Shown piece by piece: positions 7,223 to 14,138 of a stretch of 16,286 bases of DNA. The number at the start of each line of letters is the position of its first letter. Positions within the stretch are counted from its first letter, which is position 1. A program made the position numbers and the translations under genes. The notes under the pieces are model-generated. The model ran no database searches, was not told the origin of the DNA, and saw only the letters and a list, made by a program, of their open reading frames with translations. The stretch covers positions 1 to 16,286 of the forward strand of contig CAYGWJ010000150.1 of the NCBI GenBank assembly GCA_964353405.1, read 5' to 3'. The stretch is from JBGLNJ01 sp964353405. GTDB taxonomy: Bacteria; Chloroflexota; Anaerolineae; Fen-1058.

Positions 7223-7433
7223 TCTGCGCGCATTTCGCCGCCGCGAAGACCGGCGCTTGGTGTTCGTCATCATGGCTTTCCTGGTCGTCGTAGGTGGATT
7301 GGCGATTGGCGTGGTCTATGGCTGGACCACTGCCGGGACAGGCGTCATCTGCCTGGTGGTGGGCGCTGGCGCATTCGGGCTTTTGTGGTTGATCCTCTCA
7401 CTCATCGAGCGTTGGCTCGGACGCGAAGAGTAA
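7215..7433 (+). CDS. Small two-helix membrane protein
   Basis: A 72-residue frame starts at GTG 7215 and overlaps the end of the DinB-like pseudogene by 8 bases. It begins with a basic stretch (LRAFRRREDRR), then two clear hydrophobic helices: LVFVIMAFLVVVGGLAIGVV, and a second one from TGVICLVVGAGAFG through LLWLILSLI. It ends with a charged ERWLGREE. The positive-inside rule suggests both termini are in the cytoplasm. No family is recognised. The overlap suggests it was translationally coupled to the intact DinB-like gene. An in-frame start at 7128 would lie deep in the other gene and is less likely. Confidence 0.6.
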   Translation: MTDLRAFRRREDRRLVFVIMAFLVVVGGLAIGVVYGWTTAGTGVICLVVGAGAFGLLWLILSLIERWLGREE

Positions 7434-7523
7434 GGGAATCGTGGGCGTGCTGTGGACGGCTCGAAATTTGATAAAGAATTGGATCCGCTTGCCGAGGACA
7501 TGGCACACCAGGAAAGAGAATCC

Positions 7524-9098
7524 ATGCGAAAACTGACCCGGGCCATAGCTCTATTTGTAGGGGGGATCGTGTTCTGTGCTTCTTGCACAGCGCCAACACC
7601 CATGCCCCCTACGCGTCCAGTCTTGCCGCCCACGGAGGCCGCGCCGACGCTCACCGCCGTTGTTTTGCCCACGCCGACGCTTATCCCACCTGCGCCCACC
7701 CTCCCGCCGATGCCCGACTTTTACCCGGCGTTGTATCGCCCGGCGATGAAGCCCGAGTTCGCCGCCGACGTGGATGGCCTGGGCGCCGCGCCGCGCTATT
7801 TCATCACGCTGACGGTTGACCTGGACGCACTGGAAGCGACGGGGACTGAGCGAGTGCGTTACACCAACACCGACGCAACCGCGCTGAGCGAGGTTTACTT
7901 TCGCCTGTTTCCCTTCGCGCCCGGTTATGGCGGCGCGATGACGGTGACGCGCGTGCTGGTGGGTGGTCAGCCGGTGACGATCGAGCTCGAACAGCAACGC
8001 ACGGCGCTCAAGGTGCCGGTGAATTTGTCCCCCGGCGCCTCGGCCGATTTCCTGCTCGATTTCCAGGTTGGCATCCCGCGCGACTCTACAGTGGGATATG
8101 CCATGTTCGGCCTGACCGAAGGTGTGGTGGCTTTGCCGAACTTTTATCCCGTCATCCCTGTACGCGACGAAAGCGGTTGGCACATTGAGATTGCGCCTGA
8201 CTATGGCGACGAGACGTTCAATCCGACAGCACTCTACGACGTTAGCATCACAGCGCCAGCGTCGCAGGTTGTCGTCACGTCTGGGACGTGCCAAAAGCCT
8301 GAGGCGGGCGTCTGGCATTGCGTCAGCGGGCCGATGCGCGATTTCATGCTGGCGATGAGCCCGGACTATACGATGGTGACGCAGGCTGTGGACGGCGTGA
8401 CCGTGCGGTCATTCTACCTGCCGCGCGACGAGGCGGGCGGCCGGCGCGCATTGCAGGTCGGCGCGGATGCACTCGGCATCTATTCGCGCCGCTTTGGGCC
8501 GTATCCGTTCGCGGAACTGGACATTATTGAAACGCCAACGCGCGCGGGCGGCATCGAATACCCCGGCTTGGTGGTGATTGCCAGCAGCCTGTATGCCAAT
8601 CGGGCCGGCCAAGGCGACTATTTCGATTTTGTCGTGGCGCACGAGGTGGGGCATCAATGGTGGTACAGCCTCGTCGGCGACGATCAGGTGAACCACCCGT
8701 GGCTGGACGAGTCGCTGGTAGGGTATGCAACGATTTTGTACTACGAGGACACGTACGGCAAAGCAGCGGCCAACCAGGTGCTCAAGCAAGTCTTTGAAGA
8801 GCCTTTTCAAAAGCTGCTGCAGGAAAAGCGCGACCAAAAAGTGGACCAGCCGGTTTCGGCGTTCACGCAGAGCGATTATAGCACGGTAGTGTATCGCAAA
8901 GGGCCGCTGTTCTTCAAGGCGCTGCGCGAGGCCATCGGCGACGCCAAGTTCGACGCGTTTCTCAAAACGTACTTTCGCCAGAATCGCTACGGCATCGCCA
9001 CATCGGAGCGGCTGCTGGCAGCCGCCGAGTCGGTGGCGGACCGGGCCACGGTGCGGTCGCTGTTCGACAAGTGGATCGAAAGCACGACCAGGCCGTAG
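7524..9098 (+). CDS. M1-family zinc metallopeptidase with lipoprotein-like leader
   Basis: The product is 524 residues. The start is ATG 7524, with AGGAAAGAG just upstream; it gives a proper signal sequence, MRKLTRAIALFVGGIVFCASC, with Cys 21 as a possible lipid-modified residue (CASC is an imperfect lipobox). A Pro/Thr-rich linker follows to about residue 70. The body has the M1 aminopeptidase order: a beta-rich N-terminal domain, the substrate motif GGIEYPG (342-348), the zinc site HEVGHQWW (373-380) with the third ligand Glu 396 in WLDES (exact HExxH-18-E spacing), and Tyr 457 in VVYRKGP as the likely transition-state residue. The enzyme should act outside the cytoplasmic membrane, removing N-terminal residues from peptides. 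It lacks the long C-terminal helical domain of PepN-type members. It follows the small membrane protein by about 90 bases. Confidence 0.9.
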   Translation: MRKLTRAIALFVGGIVFCASCTAPTPMPPTRPVLPPTEAAPTLTAVVLPTPTLIPPAPTLPPMPDFYPALYRPAMKPEFAADVDGLGAAPRYFITLTVDLDALEATGTERVRYTNTDATALSEVYFRLFPFAPGYGGAMTVTRVLVGGQPVTIELEQQRTALKVPVNLSPGASADFLLDFQVGIPRDSTVGYAMFGLTEGVVALPNFYPVIPVRDESGWHIEIAPDYGDETFNPTALYDVSITAPASQVVVTSGTCQKPEAGVWHCVSGPMRDFMLAMSPDYTMVTQAVDGVTVRSFYLPRDEAGGRRALQVGADALGIYSRRFGPYPFAELDIIETPTRAGGIEYPGLVVIASSLYANRAGQGDYFDFVVAHEVGHQWWYSLVGDDQVNHPWLDESLVGYATILYYEDTYGKAAANQVLKQVFEEPFQKLLQEKRDQKVDQPVSAFTQSDYSTVVYRKGPLFFKALREAIGDAKFDAFLKTYFRQNRYGIATSERLLAAAESVADRATVRSLFDKWIESTTRP

Positions 9099-9117
9099 GC
9101 GTCCTTCGATCAACAAG

Positions 9118-9146
9118 ACACCCGGCTTCCTGGGGAAGCCGGGTGT
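9118..9146. terminator. Strong hairpin between convergent genes
   Basis: ACACCCGGCTTCC and GGAAGCCGGGTGT form a perfect 13-bp stem with a TGG loop, 20 bases after the peptidase stop. On the + strand there is no T-run. On the minus strand it is followed by TCTTGTT. It may act in both directions, ending the peptidase message and catching readthrough from the minus-strand RNA gene. Confidence 0.7.
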
Positions 9147-9157
9147 TAGGTCGGTCC

Positions 9158-9361
9158 AAAATAAAAAGCCCCAATCGAACGATGGGTCGCGACCTGCCAC
9201 CGGCGCTGTACGGGGAACCGTGGATTCCTTGTAACCGGCCTATTCACTAATTTTAGTGCCCATGACGCCAGAGGCGCTCAGTGGGGATGGAGCCGGCGAT
9301 CAGAATCCGGGTTGCCCCGCCGCATTCCGGTTGCATAACATCGCTCGTGGGGCTTTTACCT
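9158..9361 (-). ncRNA. Free-standing structured RNA of about 200 nt, 6S-like candidate
   Basis: The minus-strand transcript would begin near 9361, just after a good promoter, and end at a U-rich run (9158-9167). Its ends pair: AAAAGCCCC (9349-9357) with GGGGCTTTT (complement of 9164-9172), then CGAGCGAT with ATCGTTCG. Further in, the 16-base segments at 9303-9318 and 9212-9227 pair almost fully, with unpaired stretches of about 8 bases on each side below them. The apex holds two small hairpins, including CACTA-AAAT-TAGTG (9245-9258). A long rod with a closing stem and an internal bubble, its own promoter and this length fit 6S RNA, the RNA polymerase mimic. Sequence alone does not prove it. 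I found no SRP, tmRNA or RNase P signatures, and there is no downstream gene for a riboswitch. Confidence 0.6.
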
Positions 9362-9367
9362 GTTTCT

Positions 9368-9396
9368 ATCTTAATCCAAATCTTTCGCACAGTCAA
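9368..9396 (-). promoter_or_regulatory. Sigma70-type promoter for the structured RNA
   Basis: On the minus strand TTGACT (9396-9391) and TAAGAT (9373-9368) are separated by exactly 17 bases. The -35 matches consensus at 5 of 6. Transcription would start near 9361, at the base of the closing stem. The strand is decided by this promoter, since none is seen on the + side. Confidence 0.65.
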
Positions 9397-9426
9397 TAGG
9401 ACTCTACCTTAAATTTTTTGACGGGT

Positions 9427-10212
9427 TTACCGGTTTCTGTCGAGTTGGAGATATTTGAGACTGGCCTGGATGGCAGCCAGATTGGGAAGCTCAAGGCAAA
9501 ACATGGGTGGCTGCGGCATCCTACGCAGCCGATCGAGCAGCGCGTGCATGTCAATCAGCCCCTCGTCAAAGCGCAGATGAATGTCCGTGATGCCGTTGGT
9601 GTTGTGCAAGTGTGTGTAGACAAGGAATGGGCTAAACGTTTCGATCCACGTTTCCAGCGGCACCTTTGAATAGATCCGCGCGTGCCCGACGTCCAGGCAC
9701 GCCCGCAAATGCGGCGAGTGAACGGACTCGAGCACGCGGCGCTGAATAGCGGGGTCAGGCTCCCACATATTTTCCAGCACCAGCGTCACGCCCAACGCGC
9801 CGGCTTCTTGGGCCAGCGGATGCCAGAAGGCGACCTGGCGCTCGGCCCAGCTCGGCAGGTAGTTGGGGACATCCACCAAAGGAAGATAGTTGGTGTGGAA
9901 ATTGACCAGGCCAGCGCCGATCTCGGCGGCAATCGTCAGGTTCTGGCGATAGCGCTCGCGGGCGATGGCCACTACCTGGCGGTCGAGGCTGCCACAGAAC
10001 AGGTCGAAAAACGAGCCATGCAGCGTGATCTCGCCCGAAAAACCGGCCAGAGCTTTGCGGTAACGGGCCACAAAGCTTCGCCAATCGCTGTCGAGCATGT
10101 TTGGATCGAAGGCGAACTCTTGCAGTTCCAGGCCCAGGCCGTGCGATTCCGCGATCTCGAGCAGCGCCGGTAAATCGCCTAGCCGTTCGCACGAAATCAG
10201 GGCGCGATCCAT
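9427..10212 (-). CDS. Sugar phosphate isomerase/epimerase-like TIM-barrel protein
   Basis: The 261-residue protein belongs to the xylose isomerase-like / AP endonuclease 2 TIM-barrel superfamily (PF01261). Likely metal and active-site residues sit where expected: HGSFFD (His 65), NFHTN (His 106), VLENMW (Glu 147), CLDVGHA (Asp 174, His 177), THLHN (His 201 and 203) and a late Glu near 217. These suggest a divalent-metal aldose-ketose isomerase or epimerase, but the substrate cannot be read. An endonuclease IV role is less likely since the protein is short. ATG 10212 is chosen because AAGGAG lies just upstream; a GTG seven codons earlier overlaps that site. It has its own promoter at 10247-10275, so it is probably expressed apart from the phosphoesterase gene 90 bases upstream. 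Confidence 0.8.
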   Translation of the reverse strand: MDRALISCERLGDLPALLEIAESHGLGLELQEFAFDPNMLDSDWRSFVARYRKALAGFSGEITLHGSFFDLFCGSLDRQVVAIARERYRQNLTIAAEIGAGLVNFHTNYLPLVDVPNYLPSWAERQVAFWHPLAQEAGALGVTLVLENMWEPDPAIQRRVLESVHSPHLRACLDVGHARIYSKVPLETWIETFSPFLVYTHLHNTNGITDIHLRFDEGLIDMHALLDRLRRMPQPPMFCLELPNLAAIQASLKYLQLDRNR

Positions 10213-10246
10213 GGAGCGTCTCCTTGCTGCCACCGATTAGCGTGAG

Positions 10247-10275
10247 ATTGTACACCAACCAAGTTCAAACTTCAA
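10247..10275 (-). promoter_or_regulatory. Sigma70-type promoter for the isomerase-like gene
   Basis: On the minus strand TTGAAG (10275-10270) and TACAAT (10252-10247) have a 17-base spacer, giving a start near 10240 and a leader of about 28 bases with the AAGGAG site. Confidence 0.55.
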
Positions 10276-10302
10276 GTGTCATCGAGCGTCGTCCAGCTTC
10301 AC

Positions 10303-10881
10303 TCACCAGCCCACCGGAGCGACTTCCGCTCGCGCGACGCCGGCCTCAATGTGCAGCAGGCCCACAGTCGGACCGGGAAAGGTGTAATAATCCGGAGCGA
10401 TGGCGCCAGGATTGAACAACAGCGCTCCCCCCACATAGGCCAGGTGTGGGCGGTGTGTGTGACCGGTGATGATGACGTCCACGTCCTGAAACGCCTCGCG
10501 GGCGTAACACAGGTAACGTGGTTGCTCCCAGATCCCCAGTTTCTCCCGCACTTTGTCGGCCAGGTAGCGCCGCCACCCGCCGTGACCGTGCGTCAGACCG
10601 ATGCGGCAGCCATCCACCTCGACGACGCGGCTGCGCGGCAGCTTCCACCACGGCGGGTCGGCGTTACCGGTCACGGCCAGCACCGGCGCGATGCGGCCCA
10701 GTTCGACCAGGACGCTCAGGCAGTTAATGTCCCCGGCGTGCAGGATGAGCGATATGCCGTCGAACGCCCGGTCAATTCCAGCGGGCAGGTGCTTGAGACG
10801 TTGAGGAACATGGGTATCTGCGATCACGCCGACAAGAGTCGTCACGGTTCGGTCCAATGGCAGGGTTGAGCGTAGAATCAA
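10303..10881 (-). CDS. YfcE/MJ0936-type metallophosphoesterase
   Basis: The product is up to 192 residues, a calcineurin-like phosphoesterase of the small YfcE class, which act as metal-dependent phosphodiesterases on non-nucleic-acid or nucleotide esters. The complete metal-site set is visible: ADTH (Asp 22, His 24), HAGD (Asp 51), TGNAD (Asn 73), THGH (His 98, 100) and GHTHRP (His 141, 143). The natural substrate is unknown. The longest frame starts at TTG 10881, and the first beta strand begins only near residue 16, so a GTG start further in is possible. No good ribosome binding site is seen at either. A TATGAT hexamer on the minus strand at 10898-10893 could give a nearly leaderless message. 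It lies 54 bases after the degraded kinase gene. Confidence 0.87.
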   Translation of the reverse strand: MILRSTLPLDRTVTTLVGVIADTHVPQRLKHLPAGIDRAFDGISLILHAGDINCLSVLVELGRIAPVLAVTGNADPPWWKLPRSRVVEVDGCRIGLTHGHGGWRRYLADKVREKLGIWEQPRYLCYAREAFQDVDVIITGHTHRPHLAYVGGALLFNPGAIAPDYYTFPGPTVGLLHIEAGVARAEVAPVGW

Positions 10882-10935
10882 GAGGCAGTCAAATCATACC
10901 ACGAAGCGCGTAAGTGCGATAGCCGGATGGTCCGG

Positions 10936-11842
10936 TTAGCCCACCCTTTGATTGAGCCGTTCCCAACCGGCCCGCCACGACGCGCGGTCGTCGTACAGCG
11001 CACCGCACAAGATTTCGTGAAGCGGCACATAGTTCGCTGCTCGCAGCATTCGATGGCGGAGGGTCGCGTTGACCGGGCCTGCATAGTGAGCGAGCAGCCG
11101 TTCGATGGTTCTTTCTTCGTGGTCGAGCCACAGCGCGACCCAGTCACCGGCCGGATCGGCGAGGCGGGCAGATTCAACCCCTGGGAAGTCCCAGGGGCAA
11201 AATCAATCACGCCGGTCAGTTCCTCGCGCTCCGGGTCGAACAGGATATGCTCGGCCCATAGATCGCCATGCGTGAGCGCGGGAGTGTAATCTGTCATGAC
11301 ATTATCGTTCAGCCGGTCGGCGAGCGTGCGCTCGGCCCAGGCTCGTTGCCGTTCACTGAGCAGCGGGAAGACGTGTGTGCCGACGCGCTCGCCCCACTGC
11401 GCCCAGTCGGCGTGGCACTCGTCCGGCAAGAGCGTCGGCGCTCCAAGGGCTTGTGCCCGTTCGGCGGGGAAGCGGTGCAAGTCAGTGAGGAATTGCGCCA
11501 GTTGTTGCAGGGGCCGGTCGGAGCGGCACGCGGCCAGCCGCTCTCGCGTGAATGGCACGCCCTCTATCTTGCGGTAGCCGACAAAGCGCGGAGAGACCGT
11601 GGGATCCGAGATGTATTCGTAGCGCGGGACGGGCAACGACACCGCCCCGGCCAGTTCCGGCAAAAGCCGGATTTCCAGGTCGAGACCGGCTTGTGGTGAG
11701 GACGGTTTAAGAAAGCGCCAGGCCAGCCCGCTATCGGTCTCGAAAACTTACAGCCGCCGCCTTCGCCCAGCGGACGAAAGCCGGTCAGGTCGAGTTGCGG
11801 GAATTGCCGGGCGAGGACAGTCTGGTAGAATGGATCGTCCAT
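10936..11842 (-). pseudogene. Frameshifted aminoglycoside/choline-kinase-like phosphotransferase (APH family)
   Basis: Three frames must be joined to recover one APH-family kinase. Frame 1 from ATG 11842 gives MDDPFYQTVLARQFPQLDL and the GEGGGCK nucleotide loop. It then breaks near 11750, where one missing base restores VFETDSGLAWRFLKPS. Frame 2 carries PRYEYISDP, the catalytic THGDLWAEHILFD and GVIDF. It breaks at 11175-11200, after which ARLADPAGDWVALWLDHEE, then YVPLHEILCGALYDD and the rest follow in frame 3, ending at TAA 10936. The second break falls on a perfect palindrome: 29 bases separate the GVIDF and ARLAD codons, where relatives usually have about two codons. Left unjoined, frame 2 would run to 10878 with nonsense sequence. 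The gene follows the methyltransferase by 18 bases. The substrate is unknown. Assembly errors could explain one break. Confidence 0.75.
11175..11197. repeat. Palindromic element, copy A (inside the kinase pseudogene)
   Basis: CCCCTGGGA (11178-11186), two bases AG, then TCCCAGGGG (11189-11197) form a perfect 9-bp palindrome, with weaker symmetry beyond it (GATT on one side, AATC on the other). It shares the adjoining TCAA with copy B at 14242 when that copy is read on the minus strand. It sits exactly at the second reading-frame break of the kinase gene. Confidence 0.75.
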
Positions 11843-11860
11843 TGGAAACCGAAAGATGAT

Positions 11861-12676
11861 TCAGTGTTCGTGCGCCGCATCAAATTCCGGGTGCGGCTTG
11901 CGCCCGACGACGATCATCCGCTCGTGCTGGTTTGCGCTGTAGAGCCGGGGCGGGAGCGTCTTGTCGCCATAGGCGGCACGCAAGGGGGCGCCGGCGTTCC
12001 GCAACAGCGCAGTCAATTCAGGCAGCGAGTAGACGCGGATCCGCTCCGGCTCCGGGCTGACGTTCAAGCTGCCCTCGCGGTCAAAATAGCGGAACGTGCC
12101 TTCGTGGATGCACGTGGACGGATCGTACCAGGCTTCCATCAGCATATAGCCGCCGTCGAGTTCCGACCACCATTTGTCATGCGGGAGCATCAGCGAGGCC
12201 GGGTCGGCCAGGTCGAGCAAAAGCTGTCCGCCGGGGATGAGCAGGCGCTCGGCGTTCTCCAGCACTTGACGATCAGCCGCTTCGCCCAGAAAGCCAAAGC
12301 TGGTGCCGAGGATCGTGATGGCTTTAAAGCCGCGCGCAGCGAGCGGGCCGAGTGCGACCTGGGGACTGCGCATATCGCCCACGGCGAAGGTCGCCCCGGT
12401 CACGCCGGCTTTTTCCACCAGGTCCGTGGCGTATTCGACCAGGCTCGGCGCAACGTCCAGCCCTACGACCTGGATGCCACGCCGGGCCAGCCGCAGCGCG
12501 TGAATGCCGCTGCCGCAGCCCAGGTCGAGCAAGCGGTCGCCGGGCCGCAGGTCGAGCGTCTCGACGATAAAGGCGATCAGCTCGTCGTCGTATCGCTCGA
12601 TGCCCGGAATCGTCTGCCGGTGGATGACGCGAAAGAGATACGCCCACCAGTTCCAGCCTCGGGTGATGCTACTCAT
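11861..12676 (-). CDS. Class I SAM-dependent methyltransferase
   Basis: The protein is 271 residues. A seven-strand Rossmann methyltransferase core is clear: motif I DLGCGSGIHA (51-60), Asp 74 in VVGLDVAPS for the ribose hydroxyls, and VGDMRSP (99-105) for the adenine side. ILGTSFGFL and IPGGQLLLDLADP follow at the expected spacing. The C-terminal part, with HEGTFRYFDREG and YSLPELTALLRNAGA, resembles the small-molecule or ubiquinone/menaquinone-type methyltransferases, but the substrate is not recognisable. ATG 12676 is chosen for AGAGAGG just upstream; the longer frame begins with GTG in spacer repeat DNA. It follows the flavoprotein gene by 82 bases and precedes the broken kinase gene by 18, all on the minus strand. 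Confidence 0.85.
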   Translation of the reverse strand: MSSITRGWNWWAYLFRVIHRQTIPGIERYDDELIAFIVETLDLRPGDRLLDLGCGSGIHALRLARRGIQVVGLDVAPSLVEYATDLVEKAGVTGATFAVGDMRSPQVALGPLAARGFKAITILGTSFGFLGEAADRQVLENAERLLIPGGQLLLDLADPASLMLPHDKWWSELDGGYMLMEAWYDPSTCIHEGTFRYFDREGSLNVSPEPERIRVYSLPELTALLRNAGAPLRAAYGDKTLPPRLYSANQHERMIVVGRKPHPEFDAAHEH

Positions 12677-12699
12677 GTTTGCCTCTCTTGTTCGCGCAG

Positions 12700-12758
12700 A
12701 GCCCACAGGAACGCCAGGGTTTTGCTGTGTGCTCTTTGTGTTCTGGGCGGATCGAAAC
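12700..12758. repeat. Low-complexity intergenic spacer
   Basis: On the minus strand this stretch reads as GAACACAAAGAGCACACAGC followed by AAAACCCTGG and TTCCTGTGGGCTCTGCGCG. This is a run of ACACAGAG-type words like the GACAAGGTGACC spacer at 1074-1154. No gene is present. Confidence 0.4.
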
Positions 12759-14081
12759 TTACAGTGGTTCAGCCGGATCTGTCTTGTCCGGGGGGCGCTT
12801 GATGGCCTCGATCAACTGGCCGAACAGGCTCCACACTCCCCTGGGCTTGAGCGCCAGCCAGAACAGCTCACGGTAGGAATCGTCGCCCGTCAGCATGCCC
12901 CACATGACGCGCGAATAGATGCGCTGGCTCAAAGGCAGGCTCGATTCGGAGCGCACGCATTCGATGCACGCCCGCGCGATGAGCGGGTTCCGCATGGCCA
13001 GCAGCGAAAGGTTCAACAAAAGCTCGCCATAGGCGTTGTCGCCGGCCAGCCGGCGGCAGAACGGAGCATAGTCGCGCGCAAAATCCTCCTTCGAGATGCC
13101 TTCTTCAATCGCCGTCCGCATAGCCGTGCCCGAAGTGAGAAAGGCGGAGTAAATACCGTCCTTGTAGAGGCGGGATACACCCGCGTCGCCCACCGCCACC
13201 CACCGGTCGCCAAAGTAGGTCTTGGCCGGGCGCACGGCGATGCGCGGCGTGCAACTGCACAGGCTTTCGGGCTCGTTCGGAAAGAATCGTCCGAGCGACT
13301 GCTCTTGTGCTTTGTAAAAGCTGGGGACCACATCCGTCGCGCGGCCCCTCCCCAGTAGCGAGACATTGAGATAGCGACCCTTGGGAATGATGGCGCCGAA
13401 GACCAATCCTTCCGGGGGATGGCCAAAGAATCCTGCCACCTTGTAATCGGGCCAGTTGCGCGGTCGCCACGTCTCGTCCTGTGACATGGTCAGCGTAGCG
13501 GGCGACTGGTAGCCAAAGGACGCATGGAGCGGCGGCTTGCTGTTGACGCCGGTCGCCAGAACCAGCAGGTCGGCGCGATAACTTGCGAGTGCGGTGTGCG
13601 CCACCGGGCCATGGTCCCATTCGACCTGGCGCACCCGGTGAGGAATCAACTGGGCGCCGCGCTCACACGCTTGCGAAAGCAGAAAGCCATCCAGGCCGAC
13701 CAGAGAAGGGCCGGCGTGCTGGCGCGGGCCGGCGCCGCGATAGACGCTGAGGATGCGCCGCCGGGAGTCGGGCTGCTCGATGGACGTGATCTGTCCATAA
13801 ACGTGGACGACGTAAGCGCGCAACTCGGCCTGGATGACTTCTGGGGGAAGTGTGATCCCGAATGATTGTAGACTGCTCACCAGGCTGGCGGACAGGATGC
13901 CCGCGCAGCCTTTGCAGCTTTCGCGCCCAGGGCGTGCGGCGTCGCGGGGTTCAAAGATCAGCACCTCTAACTGGAGGCCGTGCTCCTGGGCCAGCTTGAG
14001 CAGATGAAGCGCGGCAAAACTGCCGGACGGTCCGCCGCCGACGATGCAGATGCAGCTGCCGTTCTGCAAGTGGATATTCAT
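12759..14081 (-). CDS. Geranylgeranyl reductase-family FAD-dependent oxidoreductase
   Basis: This 440-residue flavoprotein has the FAD loop GGGPSG (15-20), followed by CKGCAG (56-61), LVLATG (173-178) and VAVGDAGVSRLYKDGIYSA (295-313). The CxGC element and the GD-(A)-G plus K-x-G-I pattern fit the geranylgeranyl reductase group, which reduces isoprenoid double bonds in archaeal lipids, chlorophyll side chains or quinones. No membrane segment is obvious, but relatives act on membrane lipids. A role on a prenyl or other lipid is inference. It starts 57 bases after the radical SAM gene, so the two are likely cotranscribed. The start ATG 14081 has GGGGGA about 10 bases upstream. A halogenase or other flavin monooxygenase is an alternative. 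Confidence 0.8.
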   Translation of the reverse strand: MNIHLQNGSCICIVGGGPSGSFAALHLLKLAQEHGLQLEVLIFEPRDAARPGRESCKGCAGILSASLVSSLQSFGITLPPEVIQAELRAYVVHVYGQITSIEQPDSRRRILSVYRGAGPRQHAGPSLVGLDGFLLSQACERGAQLIPHRVRQVEWDHGPVAHTALASYRADLLVLATGVNSKPPLHASFGYQSPATLTMSQDETWRPRNWPDYKVAGFFGHPPEGLVFGAIIPKGRYLNVSLLGRGRATDVVPSFYKAQEQSLGRFFPNEPESLCSCTPRIAVRPAKTYFGDRWVAVGDAGVSRLYKDGIYSAFLTSGTAMRTAIEEGISKEDFARDYAPFCRRLAGDNAYGELLLNLSLLAMRNPLIARACIECVRSESSLPLSQRIYSRVMWGMLTGDDSYRELFWLALKPRGVWSLFGQLIEAIKRPPDKTDPAEPL

Positions 14082-14138
14082 GGCGCATTTTCCCCCGAGT
14101 TCCTCCGAGTTACCGGCTGCCTGGCAATTGAAGAGACT

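Noticed and set aside
6593..7273. Minus-strand open frame of 226 codons opposite the DinB-like gene
   Set aside because: It is Arg/His-rich with no family resemblance, while the + strand carries clear DinB/ClbS motifs despite the lesions.
9158..9361. Cobalamin riboswitch
   Set aside because: Some words resemble B12 boxes, but the ordered conserved elements are missing on both strands and no gene follows on the transcribed strand.
11795..12802. Plus-strand open frame of 335 codons
   Set aside because: It is the shadow of the SAM methyltransferase, whose motif I and ribosome binding site lie on the minus strand.
12826..12845. Third copy of the CCCCTGGG palindrome
   Set aside because: CTCCCCTGGGCTTG has one arm only, with no matching second arm.
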